Below, piece by piece: positions 7,807 through 16,426 of a stretch of 64,000 nt of DNA. Location: assembly GCF_001598235.1 (NCBI RefSeq), contig NZ_BCYO01000018.1:24426-88425 (forward strand). Reading direction: 5' to 3'. How positions within the stretch are numbered: the stretch's first letter is position 1; every line of letters starts with the position of its first letter. The translations under genes and the position numbers were made by a program. The DNA is from Polaromonas jejuensis NBRC 106434. Lineage in GTDB: Bacteria > Pseudomonadota > Gammaproteobacteria > Burkholderiales > Burkholderiaceae_C. The notes beneath the pieces were generated by a model that made no database searches, was not told the origin of the DNA, and saw nothing but the letters and a program-made list of their open reading frames with translations.

Positions 7807-8823
7807 GATAAGAGAAGGCCGCTCGGGCGGCAAATCGGCCGCGGCTTTCATGTCTGCTTCGTGGCGCCATTCGGCCACCGACTTGATGGCCAGGGTGACC
7901 AATGCCAGGATGGCCAGCAGCGAGGCCACGGCAAACGCGGCCACCGACTGGTATTCGTTGTAGAGAATTTCCACATGCAGCGGCAAGGTGTTGGTCTGCC
8001 CGCGGATGTGGCCGGAGACCACAGACACCGCGCCAAACTCGCCCATGGCCCGCGCATTGCACAGGATCACGCCGTAGATCAGGCCCCACTTGATGTTGGG
8101 CAGCGTGACATGCCAGAAGGTCTGCCAGCCGCTGGCGCCCAGCACAATCGCGGCCTGCTCTTCGTCATTGCCCTGCGCCTGCATCAGCGGAATCAGTTCG
8201 CGAGCGATGAAGGGAAAGGTCACAAACACGGTGGCCAACACAATGCCGGGCACGGCAAAAATGATCTTGATGTCATGCGCCTGCAGCCACGGGCCCAGCC
8301 AGCCCTGCGCGCCGAACAGCAGCACATAAATCAGGCCGGCCACCACGGGCGAGACGGAGAACGGCAGGTCCACCAGCGTGGTCAAAAACGACTTGCCGCG
8401 AAACTCGTACTTGGCAATGGCCCAGGCCGCGGCCACGCCAAACACCAGGTTGAGCGGCACGGCAATCAGCGCCGCAATCAGCGTGAGCTTGATCGCCGAC
8501 CAGGCGTCGGGCTCCTGCAGCGCGGCGATGTAAGCGCCAAAGCCCTTGCGCAAGGCTTCGGTGAACACGGCGGCCAGCGGCAGCACGAGAAACAAGAACA
8601 CGAATACAAGAGCCACTGTGATCAGCGTGTAGCGCACCCACGGTGCTTCCGTCGTTCCGGCCGTGACGCGGCGAACGGGCTGTGAAGGAGTGCGCCGCGA
8701 AGGGCCGCCCCGAGCAAGCACAGCCCCTTTTTCGTCGGCAAGGGGCAGCGCAACGCCGGAGGCACGCGTAGCGTTCTCGAAGAGCGGCGTAGCCACAAGC
8801 GTGGGGGCCTGTTTATCGTTCAT
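7777..8823 (-). CDS. cysW: Sulfate ABC transporter permease CysW, extended at both ends
   Basis: This is a 348-residue permease; family members are usually about 280-300. The conserved core, with six membrane segments, runs from about residue 64 to 325 and includes the ATPase-contacting EAA region ([20 protein letters not shown]). The N-terminal ~60 residues are hydrophilic, and their DNA resembles a dispersed repeat also seen at 11427-11475. The last residues ([11 protein letters not shown]) are read from the REP-like element. The ATG overlaps the cysT stop (ATGA), which supports this start. Function should be retained because the core is intact. Confidence 0.9.
   Translation of the reverse strand: MNDKQAPTLVATPLFENATRASGVALPLADEKGAVLARGGPSRRTPSQPVRRVTAGTTEAPWVRYTLITVALVFVFLFLVLPLAAVFTEALRKGFGAYIAALQEPDAWSAIKLTLIAALIAVPLNLVFGVAAAWAIAKYEFRGKSFLTTLVDLPFSVSPVVAGLIYVLLFGAQGWLGPWLQAHDIKIIFAVPGIVLATVFVTFPFIARELIPLMQAQGNDEEQAAIVLGASGWQTFWHVTLPNIKWGLIYGVILCNARAMGEFGAVSVVSGHIRGQTNTLPLHVEILYNEYQSVAAFAVASLLAILALVTLAIKSVAEWRHEADMKAAADLPPERPSLIPSPAGRGRG
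8697..8819. repeat. Dispersed GGGGCAGCGCA...AGCGTGGGGGCC repeat inside cysW
   Basis: This stretch shares GGGGCAGCGCA and AAGCGTGGGGGCC, in the same order, with the intergenic repeat at 11427-11475, but with a longer, diverged middle. It encodes the non-conserved N-terminal extension of CysW (roughly residues 2-43). Elements of this style are common in Comamonadaceae genomes (established knowledge, not checked by search). Confidence 0.6.
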
Positions 8824-9713
8824 GCTGGTGCTCCCGCGTTGCGGCGCTGCCAGGCTTGCAGCGCATTGATGACCAGCAGCAGGATGAAGGACAGCACCAG
8901 CATCACCACAGCCACGGCGGTGGCGCCGGCGTAGTCGTACTGCTCCAGCTTGCCGATGATGATGAGCGGCGTGATTTCAGAAATCATGGGCATGTTGCCG
9001 GCAATGAAAATCACCGAGCCGTATTCACCGATGGCGCGTGCAAAGGCCATGGCAAAGCCGGTCAGCAAGGCAGGCGTGATGGCCGGCAGGATCACCCTGG
9101 TGAAAATCTGCAGGCGCGTGGCGCCCAGCGAAGTGGCTGCTTCTTCAAGTTCTTTTTCCGCGTCTTCCAGCACCGGCTGCACCGTGCGCACCACGAATGG
9201 CAGGCCGATGAAGATCAGCGCAATCACCACGCCGGCCGGCGTGAAGGCCAGCTTGATGCCCATGGGCTCCAGATACTGGCCTATCCAGCCGTTGCCGGCC
9301 AGCAAGGCCGTGAGCGAAATGCCGGCCACGGCGGTCGGCAGCGCAAACGGCAGGTCCACCAGCGCATCGACGATTTTCTTACCCGGAAACCTGTAGCGCA
9401 CCAGCACCCAGGCCAGCAGCAGGCCAAACACCAGATTCACCACGGCCGCAAACAGGGAGGCGCCGAAAGTGAGGCGGTAAGAGGCCAGCACGCGGGGCGA
9501 CGTGACAGCCGTCACAAACTGCTCCCAGCTGAGCGTGAAGGTCTTGAAGAACAGCGCCGACAGCGGAATCAGCACGATCAGGCTCAGGTACAGGACCGTG
9601 TAGCCCAGCGTGAGCCTGAAACCCGGCAGCACGCGTTTGGCCGATCGCTTGCCACCGCCGCGCGCTCCCGCCGCCACCGCGGTGGGTGGCTGGGTAGAAG
9701 ATAAGGCGCTCAT
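8820..9713 (-). CDS. cysT: Sulfate ABC transporter permease CysT (CysU)
   Basis: This is a 297-residue inner-membrane permease with six predicted membrane segments starting at about residue 30. The EAA loop is [20 protein letters not shown] at about 195-215. [16 protein letters not shown] and [17 protein letters not shown] are strongly conserved in CysT. It pairs with CysW to form the channel for sulfate or thiosulfate. It starts 3 bases after the binding-protein stop and overlaps cysW, so the operon is tightly coupled. Confidence 0.95.
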   Translation of the reverse strand: MSALSSTQPPTAVAAGARGGGKRSAKRVLPGFRLTLGYTVLYLSLIVLIPLSALFFKTFTLSWEQFVTAVTSPRVLASYRLTFGASLFAAVVNLVFGLLLAWVLVRYRFPGKKIVDALVDLPFALPTAVAGISLTALLAGNGWIGQYLEPMGIKLAFTPAGVVIALIFIGLPFVVRTVQPVLEDAEKELEEAATSLGATRLQIFTRVILPAITPALLTGFAMAFARAIGEYGSVIFIAGNMPMISEITPLIIIGKLEQYDYAGATAVAVVMLVLSFILLLVINALQAWQRRNAGAPA

Positions 9714-9716
9714 GGC

Positions 9717-10709
9717 TTACTTGACGGTGTAGAGCTTGTCGAACTGGCCGCCGTCATTGAAGTGGATTTTTTGCGCTTCATCGAGGCTGCCAAACAGCTC
9801 CTGCACCGTGAACAGCTGCAGCGGCTTGAAGGTGGCGGCGTATTTTTTCAGCACCGCCTGCGAACGCGGGCGCAGCGCATGGCGGGCGGCAATTTCCTGG
9901 CCTTCGTCCGAGTAGAGGTAGTTCAGGTAGGCCTTGGCCAGGTCGGCCGTGCCCTTCTTGGCCACGGTGCGTTCGACCACGGCGACCGGGTTTTCAGCCA
10001 GGATGCTGATGGAGGGGTAGACCGCATCGACCTTGCCCTCGCCAAACTCCTTGTTCACCGACAGCACTTCCGACTCGAAGGTGATCAGCACGTCGCCGAT
10101 GTTGCGCTGCAGGAAGACGGTGGTCGCGTCGCGGCCGCCCTTGCCCAGCACCGGCACGTTTTTGTAGAGCTTGCCGACGAACTCGGCGGCCTGCGCGTCG
10201 CTGGCGCCCTTCTTCTTGGCATAGCCCCAGGCGGCCAGGTAGGCGTAGCGGCCGTTGCCGCCGGTCTTGGGGTTGACCACCACCACCTGGATGCCGGGCT
10301 TGGTCAGGTCATCCCAGTCCTTGATGTGCTTGGGGTTGCCGTTGCGCACCAGGAACAGCATGGTGGAGGTGGTGGGCGAGGCATTGTCGGGGAAGCGCTT
10401 GGCCCAGTCCTTGGCGACCACGCCGGCGCGGGCGAGGAACTCCACATCGGTGGAGGTGTTCATGGTCACCACGTCGGCGTCCAGGCCGTCGGCCACGGAG
10501 CGCGCGACGGCGCTGGAGCCCGCATGCGACTGGTCGATCTTGATGTCCTTGCCGGTGGTCTTCTTGTAATGGGCGATGAAGGCGGCGTTGTAGTCTTTGT
10601 AAAACTCGCGCGCCACGTCGTACGAGCCGTTGAGCAGGGTTTGTGCCGAAGCGATACCGCCTGCGGCCAGAGCCAGGCTTGCCAGCGCGAGTTTGAGTTT
10701 TGAGGTCAT
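9717..10709 (-). CDS. sbp: Periplasmic sulfate-binding protein (first copy)
   Basis: This 330-residue exported protein has a signal peptide at 1-22 ending in GIASAQ. It belongs to the Sbp/CysP solute-binding family. LLNGSYDVAREFYKDYNAAF and DQSHAGSSAVARSVADGLDADVV are typical, as is the NPKTGGNGRYAYLAAWGYA segment that lines the sulfate site. The ATG at 10709 overlaps the stop of the upstream hydrolase gene (ATGA). A second homologue lies at 38039-39064. Confidence 0.95.
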   Translation of the reverse strand: MTSKLKLALASLALAAGGIASAQTLLNGSYDVAREFYKDYNAAFIAHYKKTTGKDIKIDQSHAGSSAVARSVADGLDADVVTMNTSTDVEFLARAGVVAKDWAKRFPDNASPTTSTMLFLVRNGNPKHIKDWDDLTKPGIQVVVVNPKTGGNGRYAYLAAWGYAKKKGASDAQAAEFVGKLYKNVPVLGKGGRDATTVFLQRNIGDVLITFESEVLSVNKEFGEGKVDAVYPSISILAENPVAVVERTVAKKGTADLAKAYLNYLYSDEGQEIAARHALRPRSQAVLKKYAATFKPLQLFTVQELFGSLDEAQKIHFNDGGQFDKLYTVK

Positions 10710-11308
10710 GCGATTTCCAGGGATCCAAAAGGTGAGGAAAAAACGGAGGTTGAAGACGATGCAGCGTCGGGGCCAGCGGCCCTCAGTGGAACATCGCCGG
10801 CCAGGGACTGCAGCAGGGCCAGGCCCAGCGGCCATTCGCCATGGCCCGACTCGATGTTGATGTGGCCGGCGTCCTGCATGCGCACGAACTCGCTGCCCCA
10901 GGCGCGGGCATAGGCGCCCGCCAGGCGCACCGGGCAGAAAGGGTCGTTGCTGCTGGCCACCAGCACGTTGCGGTAAGGCAGCTTCTGGTAAGGCACGGGC
11001 GCGAAGTCGCTCAGCACGGCGCGGCGTTCCGGGTCGGCCGGGGCCACCAGCAGGGCGCCCTGAATCCGCGCGGCCGCCTCAGGCGGCAAATGCGTGGTGG
11101 CAATGCAGCCCAGGCTGTGCGCCACCACCACCACCGGTTCGCCTTGCTGCAGGATGGTGCGGGCGATGGTGGACACCCAGGCCTTGCGGCTGGGGGTGAT
11201 CCAGTCGTCTTGCTGCACGCGCACGGCGCCGCTCAGGCGCTCGGTCCACAGGCTTTGCCAGTGGCCGGGGCCGGAGTCGCGCCAGCCGGGAACAATGATG
11301 AAGCGCAA
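10706..11308 (-). CDS. RBBP9/YdeN family alpha/beta hydrolase
   Basis: This 200-residue soluble serine hydrolase is of the RBBP9/YdeN type. It opens with FIIVPGWRDSGPGHWQSLW and has the nucleophile elbow AHSLG near residue 84. The Asp in SSNDPFCP and the His in GHINIESGHGEWP complete the triad. The substrate is unknown. TTG is the best start because GAGGAC sits at a good distance before it; no ATG exists nearby in frame. As first gene of the sulfate uptake operon, it may serve sulfur scavenging, which is inference. The C-terminal ~25 residues are Ser/Ala-rich and poorly conserved. Confidence 0.85.
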   Translation of the reverse strand: MRFIIVPGWRDSGPGHWQSLWTERLSGAVRVQQDDWITPSRKAWVSTIARTILQQGEPVVVVAHSLGCIATTHLPPEAAARIQGALLVAPADPERRAVLSDFAPVPYQKLPYRNVLVASSNDPFCPVRLAGAYARAWGSEFVRMQDAGHINIESGHGEWPLGLALLQSLAGDVPLRAAGPDAASSSTSVFSSPFGSLEIA

Positions 11309-11426
11309 AATGGTGGTCCTCAGCGAGTTTCAAGCAAGTGAGCCACGCCATGCTCCATTGCGACCAACGGCAGTGCCGTTTGCAAGCCGGGGCCGCGGAA
11401 CCGGCTTTGCCGGGCCGCAGGCGCAG

Positions 11427-11475
11427 CGGCCCCCTCGGGGGGCAGCGCATTACGCGAAGCGAAAAGCGTGGGGGC
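11427..11475. repeat. Dispersed GC-rich repeat downstream of the peroxiredoxin gene
   Basis: The element begins with the hairpin GGCCCCCTCGGGGGGC and continues into GCGCATTACGCGAAGC and AGCGTGGGGGCC. It sits between the peroxiredoxin stop codon and the sulfate operon, where the hairpin could also weaken read-through. A diverged relative forms the 5' end of cysW. Confidence 0.75.
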
Positions 11476-11478
11476 CAT

Positions 11479-12129
11479 TTACTTGTTCGGCTGGGGCGTG
11501 ATGCGCAGGTAAGGCTTGACGGCCTTGAAACCCTTGGGAAAGCGCTGGGCGAGTTCGGCCGGGTCCTGCAGGCTGGGCACGATGATCACGTCGTCGCCGT
11601 CTTTCCAGTTCACGGGCGTCGCCACCTTGTAGCCGTCGGTCAGCTGCAGCGAGTCGATCACGCGCAGGATCTCGTCGAAGTTGCGGCCGGTGCTGGCGGG
11701 GTAGGTAAAGGTGGTGCGGATGACCTTGTTCGGGTCGATGATGAAGACGCTGCGCACCGTGGCCGTGGCGCCGGTGCTCAAGGCGTTCGGGTGAATCATG
11801 TCGTACAGGTCGGCCACCTTGCGGTCGGCATCGGCCAGGATGGGGAAATTCACCGTGGTGTTTTGCGTTTCGTTGATGTCATTGACCCACTTGCCGTGCG
11901 ACTCCAGCGGGTCCACGCTGATGGCAATGGGCTTGACATGGCGCTTGGCAAACTCGCCGCCCAGCGCCGCGGTTTTGCCCAGCTCGGTGGTGCAAACCGG
12001 CGTGAAATCAGCGGGGTGGGAAAACAGCACGACCCAGGAGTCACCTGCCCACTGGTGAAAGGAAATCTTGCCTGCGGTGGAGTACTGGGTGAAGTCGGGG
12101 GCAATGTCGCCGAGTCTGAGAGTCGCCAT
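11479..12129 (-). CDS. 1-Cys peroxiredoxin (Prx6/LsfA type)
   Basis: This 216-residue peroxiredoxin of the Prx6 class has the peroxidatic Cys in HPADFTPVCTTELG (about C46) and the extended C-terminal domain ending in KGFKAVKPYLRIT. It reduces hydrogen peroxide and alkyl hydroperoxides. A close relative, LsfA of Pseudomonas putida, is induced by sulfate starvation. That fits its position directly upstream of the sulfate transporter genes and its shared upstream motif with metN. The start at 12129 is where the family begins (MATLRLGDIAPDF). Confidence 0.92.
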   Translation of the reverse strand: MATLRLGDIAPDFTQYSTAGKISFHQWAGDSWVVLFSHPADFTPVCTTELGKTAALGGEFAKRHVKPIAISVDPLESHGKWVNDINETQNTTVNFPILADADRKVADLYDMIHPNALSTGATATVRSVFIIDPNKVIRTTFTYPASTGRNFDEILRVIDSLQLTDGYKVATPVNWKDGDDVIIVPSLQDPAELAQRFPKGFKAVKPYLRITPQPNK

Positions 12130-12444
12130 GCTGTGTTCCTTTGAGTTGTTTGGAGCCATGCATTGTGGGGAGCCGGCGTTAAAACTCAAAAGAATATATC
12201 GCTCTTAATTTATGGCGCTAATTGAATATGCGGGGTAAAAGGGCCTGGGCAGGATGTCGCTCCGCCCCTTGCTTGTGCCGGCCATCACGCCAGAGCGGGC
12301 CCAGGCATCGCTCTGTTTTTGATAGCTTCCTGCGCTTATCCTTCAAGGGCTTGAGGCATATTTTCATAAAAATACGGCACCTTGGGCTGCTCAAACAAGC
12401 CCCCAAGGTATTTGCAATGCCAGGACTCAGCGCAATGCCGGGAC
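12130..12444. promoter_or_regulatory. Promoter region of the peroxiredoxin gene plus a dispersed repeat
   Basis: No gene is seen in these 315 bases. Positions 12181-12197 hold AAAACTCAAAAGAATAT, identical to 27046-27062 upstream of metN, and the flanks are AT-rich, as expected for the promoter. The distal part holds one copy of the TTTTTGATAGC repeat at 12316-12366. Confidence 0.55.
12316..12366 (+). repeat. GATAGC-family dispersed repeat, copy A
   Basis: The pattern is TTTTTGATAGCTTCCTGCGC, then a variable middle, then GGGCTTGAGGCATATTTT. The same skeleton (TTTTgATAGCtgct-GCGC-N~13-GGGCt-gaGGCC-aTTTT) recurs at seven other places in this window. Confidence 0.8.
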
Positions 12445-13362
12445 TCAGGATGCGTGATCGACCAGTTGCTCGCCCCGCATGTGCTTGCCCAGAAAGTCCA
12501 GAAAGCTGCGCACCGCCGGCACCTGCCCGCGGCGCGAGGGAAACACGGCGTGGGCCACGCCCGGCTTGGGCGCCCAGCCGGGCAGCACGGGCACCAGCAG
12601 CTGGGCCTGCTGCTCGGCGGCGCTGAGCGAGTCGGGCAAGAAGCCCATGCCTGTGCCGGCCAACATCGCCAGCTTCAGCGTCTGCAGGTCGTCGGCCACA
12701 TAGCGTGGCTGGTGCTGCAACAAAAATTCCTGGCCGCCGGGCCCGACCAGGGACCAGGACGAACGGCCATCCACCCATGACATGGCCACGGTGTCCAGCC
12801 GCGCCAGGTCTTCAAGCTTTTCAGGCCGGCCCTGGCGGGCCAGCAGCGCCGGGCTGGCCAGCAGGTGGCTGCCGCCAGAACCGAGGTTTTTGACCACCAG
12901 ACTGCCGCTGTCGTCCAGCGTGGGCCGCACCCGCAGCGCGATGTCTATGCCCTCTTCCACCAGGTCCACCACCCGGTTGGTCACCCGCATGTCGACCTTG
13001 ACATGGGGATAGAGCGCCATGTAGCGGGGAATCAGGTAACCCAGCGTGCTTTGCGCCAGGGTCACCGGGCAGGTGATGCGCAGCGTGCCGCGTGGCTCCA
13101 CCTGCATCTGCGCCACCGCTTCCGCAGCGGCCAGGGCTTCATCGCGCATGGCGCTGCAGTGGCGCAGGTAAATCTCACCGACCTCCGTCAGCGACAGCTT
13201 GCGCGTGGTGCGCTGCAGCAGCCGCACCCCCAGCCGCTCTTCCAGCTCGGCGACACGGCGCGACAGGCGCGATTTGGGCAGGCCCAGCGAGCGCCCGGCG
13301 GCGGCAAAACCGCCCCGCTCCACCACCTCGGCGAAGTACAGCATGTCGTTCAAGTCTTGCAC
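12445..13362 (-). CDS. LysR family transcriptional regulator
   Basis: This is a 305-residue LysR regulator. The N-terminal winged helix (1-60) contains GGFAAAGRSLGLPKSRLSRR, and the effector-binding domain starts at about residue 90 (PRGTLRITCPVTLAQ). It starts with GTG, supported by GGAGG just upstream. It is divergent from azoR, with 158 bases between, the usual layout for a LysR regulator and its target. A direct repeat in that gap (13401-13410 and 13449-13458) may be its binding site. Confidence 0.92.
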   Translation of the reverse strand: MQDLNDMLYFAEVVERGGFAAAGRSLGLPKSRLSRRVAELEERLGVRLLQRTTRKLSLTEVGEIYLRHCSAMRDEALAAAEAVAQMQVEPRGTLRITCPVTLAQSTLGYLIPRYMALYPHVKVDMRVTNRVVDLVEEGIDIALRVRPTLDDSGSLVVKNLGSGGSHLLASPALLARQGRPEKLEDLARLDTVAMSWVDGRSSWSLVGPGGQEFLLQHQPRYVADDLQTLKLAMLAGTGMGFLPDSLSAAEQQAQLLVPVLPGWAPKPGVAHAVFPSRRGQVPAVRSFLDFLGKHMRGEQLVDHAS

Positions 13363-13400
13363 GGAGCCTCCAAAATCATGGCAACTGTCTCACTCATAGA

Positions 13401-13458
13401 ACAATCTATCGCGATTTTACGGACTTATCAATCAATCGACTCACCCGCACAATCTATC
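13401..13458. promoter_or_regulatory. Direct repeat in the lysR-azoR intergenic region
   Basis: ACAATCTATC occurs at 13401-13410 and again at 13449-13458, start-to-start spacing 48 bases. LysR proteins usually bind two sites some 40-50 bases apart in the promoter they control. The sequences are identical, but the operator role is inferred. Confidence 0.5.
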
Positions 13459-13520
13459 CCATGGCTGCGATTCATGGTGAACACGGCCAAACAACCTGAT
13501 TCACAACTTAAGGAACTCAC

Positions 13521-14171
13521 ATGAACAAGCTTCTTCACATCGACTCCAGCATTCTTGGCGGCAACTCGGTTTCGCGCCAGCTCACGGCCCAGATCGTCGC
13601 CTCATGGCGCGCCGCCAAACCCGACACCGAAATCAGCTACCTGGACCTGGCCGCCGACACCCCCAGCCACCTCTCGGCGGAGTCCCTGGGTTTTCGTGCA
13701 CCGGCCGGCGCAGAACTCAGCGAAGAGCAAAAGCGCGAAAACGCCATTTCCGAAGCCCTGGTGTCCCAGTTCATGGCTTCTGACGTGATCGTGGTCGGCG
13801 CACCGCTGTACAACTTCGCCATCCCCAGTCAGCTGAAAGCCTGGATTGACCGCGTGGCACAGGTCGGCCGCACCTTCAAATACACCGAAAAAGGCCCCGT
13901 GGGCCTGGCCGGCGGCAAGACCGTCATCGTGGCTTCCACCCGCGGCGGTGTCTACTCGACCAGCGATGCCGGCAATGCCATGGAACACCAGGAAAGCTAC
14001 CTGAAGACCGTCTTCGGTTTCTTCGGCATCACCGACGTGCGCTTTGTGCGCGCCGAAGGCCTGGCCATGGGCGAAGCCGCCAAAACCGCAGCCCTGGCAG
14101 CCGCCGAAGTTGAAATCACGGCCCAGACCCAGACCGCTGCCAACCAGCCTCAAGCTGCCCTGGCAGCCTGA
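13521..14171 (+). CDS. azoR: FMN-dependent NADH-azoreductase
   Basis: This 216-residue flavodoxin-fold enzyme begins [18 protein letters not shown], the FMN phosphate-binding start of AzoR. It has [18 protein letters not shown] near residue 100 and STRGGVY near 140, both AzoR landmarks. Such enzymes reduce quinones and azo compounds with NADH in two-electron steps, protecting against thiol-specific and quinone stress. It is preceded by GGAACTCAC and followed by a strong terminator. Control by the divergent LysR protein is likely. Confidence 0.93.
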   Translation: MNKLLHIDSSILGGNSVSRQLTAQIVASWRAAKPDTEISYLDLAADTPSHLSAESLGFRAPAGAELSEEQKRENAISEALVSQFMASDVIVVGAPLYNFAIPSQLKAWIDRVAQVGRTFKYTEKGPVGLAGGKTVIVASTRGGVYSTSDAGNAMEHQESYLKTVFGFFGITDVRFVRAEGLAMGEAAKTAALAAAEVEITAQTQTAANQPQAALAA

Positions 14172-14206
14172 GAGAAGGAGCAGCAGGCTTCACAGCCTGC
14201 GCCCAT

Positions 14207-14236
14207 AAAAAAAGCCCGCAACCGCGGGCTTTTTTT
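14207..14236. terminator. Bidirectional rho-independent terminator
   Basis: The stem AGCCCGC/GCGGGCT with a 4-base loop is flanked by seven A on the left and seven T on the right. It lies between the convergent azoR and FMN reductase genes and can serve both. Confidence 0.92.
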
Positions 14237-14269
14237 GCGTGATCGAGCGAGCCTGCCAATGGGCTCCCA

Positions 14270-14821
14270 TTAACCCACGTGCGTTTTCACCCAGTTCACG
14301 TACTGGTCCACCCAGCCCTGCAAAAACTTCTTGATGCCATCCCCAGCGCTGCCGTCCGGATTGAAAACCCCCTCTTTGGCCTGAATAAAAGCCTCTGGCT
14401 GGCCCAGTGCCGGCACATCGAGGTAAGCCAGTATGTTGCGCAGGTGCTGCTGGGCCAGTGCCGTGCCAATGGCGCCGACGGAGATGCCGATCACCCCCGC
14501 GGGCTTGCCCGCCCATGCGTTCTGGCCGTAGGGGCGAGAAGCATGGTCAATGGCATTTTTCAGCACGCCGGGAAGCGAGCGGTTGTATTCGGGCGTGATA
14601 AACAACAAACCCTGCGCCGCCGCGATCTCGCCCTTGAGGCGCTTCACCTGCTCGGAAGGGTTGCCGTCATCGTCCTGGTTGTACAGCGGCAAGTCGTCAA
14701 TACGCACATGGGTAAAGCTGAATTCGGCCGGAAACAGCTTTTCAAGTGCTTTGCCGAGCTTTTTGTTGAAGGAATCCTTGCGAAGACTGCCAACGACGAC
14801 AGCGATGTTGTATCGGGCCAT
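14270..14821 (-). CDS. NADPH-dependent FMN/quinone reductase (ChrR/YieF type)
   Basis: This is a 183-residue flavodoxin-like reductase. VVVGSLRKDSFNKKL near the start and LFITPEYNRSLPGVLKNAID at about 75-95 form the FMN site, and KPAGVIGISVGAIGT follows. Relatives reduce quinones, chromate and other electrophiles. It faces azoR, so two flavin reductases of related role sit end to end. A GGAGAA ribosome binding site precedes the ATG. Confidence 0.9.
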   Translation of the reverse strand: MARYNIAVVVGSLRKDSFNKKLGKALEKLFPAEFSFTHVRIDDLPLYNQDDDGNPSEQVKRLKGEIAAAQGLLFITPEYNRSLPGVLKNAIDHASRPYGQNAWAGKPAGVIGISVGAIGTALAQQHLRNILAYLDVPALGQPEAFIQAKEGVFNPDGSAGDGIKKFLQGWVDQYVNWVKTHVG

Positions 14822-15027
14822 GAAATTCTCCAGAAGGTGATCAAAAAAACGATCAGGGAATTGATGAAGGAAACGGAGCGCCCATTATGCAGAGCCCCTT
14901 GAAACCGTGCCAAACTTTTACCAGCGCACAAAAAACACCCGCATACAGGGCCTGGTAGGCGCAACGGGTGCTCAGCCACTAACACCGGGCCCGACAGCCG
15001 GGGCCAGCTCGACCTGTCTGTCGCTCC

Positions 15028-15076
15028 TTTTTTGATAGCTTCTTGCGCCCGATACATGCGGGCTACGGCCATTTTT
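15028..15076 (+). repeat. GATAGC-family dispersed repeat, copy B
   Basis: TTTTTTGATAGCTTCTTGCG is followed by a small hairpin (CCCG...CGGG) and CTACGGCCATTTTT. It lies in the 294-base gap between the FMN reductase and slyX genes, which otherwise shows no gene. Confidence 0.8.
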
Positions 15077-15115
15077 CCTTCTAGATCCTGGGTTCTGCAA
15101 AGCCATTTGGCCCGG

Positions 15116-15334
15116 TCAATAATGCGGCGGCAAGTCGTCGCCTGGCCTGGCCAGCGCGCCAGTCCCCGCGTCCGGAATCTGCTGCCTAAGCTGACCGACC
15201 TCACGAACCAGCCTGTCGATTTGCTGCTGCTGGCGGATGATCACCTGGTTGAGCTGGTCCACCAGGTCTTCGGTGAAGCTGGCCTTGATTTCCAGATCGG
15301 TCAGGCGCTGTTCGGTATCGTTCAAATGTTCCAT
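15116..15334 (-). CDS. slyX: SlyX family protein
   Basis: This 72-residue protein is an almost continuous coiled coil (LTDLEIKASFTEDLVDQLNQ, then IIRQQQQIDRLVREVGQL) with a Pro/Asp-rich tail ending DLPPHY. This is the standard SlyX pattern. Its function is unknown. The start at 15334 matches the family, and length is normal. Confidence 0.9.
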   Translation of the reverse strand: MEHLNDTEQRLTDLEIKASFTEDLVDQLNQVIIRQQQQIDRLVREVGQLRQQIPDAGTGALARPGDDLPPHY

Positions 15335-15419
15335 GTCCCTATTGGACACGATTGAACAAGGAGCAGGCCTGGCGCTGGGGCAGCACACGATTCAGGACTG
15401 AAGCAAGTCGATTGTTCCG

Positions 15420-16424
15420 TTATCCCTCAAAGGCGGGGATGCCATCGCCGACAAGAAGGGACAGTTGCCGGCGCGTGGGCAGGCCGTCGGAATCGCCGGG
15501 AAACTGGACCACCCGCGCGCCTATGGCGTTGCCCCTGGCCACGGCAGCGGCCAAGGGCAAGCCCTCGAGCAGAGCGCTAATCACCCCCGCCGCGAAACCA
15601 TCTCCCGCCCCCACGGTATCGACCACCTGGGCCACGGCGGCTGCCGCCACGGTGCCATGACGGCCCGCACGGTCGGCGAAGTAAGCGCCCTGCGGGCCAA
15701 GCTTGACGACCACCTGCTGCGCCCCCAGGGCAAGGTAAAAGTCGGCGATGCCTTCGGCACTGTCGCGCCCCGTCAGCAACCGCCCTTCGGCCAGGCCAGG
15801 CAGCACGGTGCCGGCGGTCTCGGCGGCGAGGGCGTTCAGGCACTCGACCATCTCGGACTGGGAGGGCCACAGGCGCGGCCGCAGATTGGGATCGAAGGAG
15901 ATGGAGGCGCCGGCCGCGCGGGCCTGCCTGGCCAGCGTGAAGACCAGTTCGCGGGTGGCCGCCGACAGGGCCGGCGTGATGCCGGTGAGGTGCAGGTGAC
16001 GGGCTGGAAAGCCGCCGCCCGCCTCCGCGCTGGGCAAATCCGCCAGGCCCAGATGGCTGGCGGCGGAGCCGCGCCTGAAATACTCGACCTGCGGATCGCT
16101 GCCGTCCGCGCTGCGGGTCTTCAGCATGAAGCCGGTGGGGTGCAGCTCGTCCATCGCCACATGGCGGCAGTCAATGCCCTCGCGTGCCATCTCGTCAAGA
16201 AGAAACTGCCCGAATGAATCCTTGCCGACACGGCTGATGTAGCCCACGCGCAGGTCCAGCCGGGCCAGTCCGGTCGCCACATTGAGTTCGGCCCCCGCCG
16301 TGACGCGGTGGTAGTCGGCCACTGTGGACAGCGCGCCGGGCCGCGTGGCGGCAAACAGGGCCATGGGCTCACCCACGGTGAGCACGTCGAAGGCTGGGAT
16401 AAAGGTAGAGGTAAAGGGCTTCAT
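15420..16424 (-). CDS. kdgK: PfkB family 2-keto-3-deoxygluconate kinase
   Basis: This 334-residue sugar kinase has the PfkB signature DTVGAGDGFAAGVISAL, with the catalytic Asp in GAGD, near residue 265. The N-terminal substrate region is GEPMALFAA and AGAELNVATGLARL, typical of 2-keto-3-deoxygluconate kinases. It should phosphorylate KDG made by UxaA to KDPG for aldol cleavage. It is the last gene of the uronate operon and overlaps or abuts uxaA. A GTG at 16430 is an alternative start. Confidence 0.88.
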   Translation of the reverse strand: MKPFTSTFIPAFDVLTVGEPMALFAATRPGALSTVADYHRVTAGAELNVATGLARLDLRVGYISRVGKDSFGQFLLDEMAREGIDCRHVAMDELHPTGFMLKTRSADGSDPQVEYFRRGSAASHLGLADLPSAEAGGGFPARHLHLTGITPALSAATRELVFTLARQARAAGASISFDPNLRPRLWPSQSEMVECLNALAAETAGTVLPGLAEGRLLTGRDSAEGIADFYLALGAQQVVVKLGPQGAYFADRAGRHGTVAAAAVAQVVDTVGAGDGFAAGVISALLEGLPLAAAVARGNAIGARVVQFPGDSDGLPTRRQLSLLVGDGIPAFEG

Positions 16425-16426
16425 GC

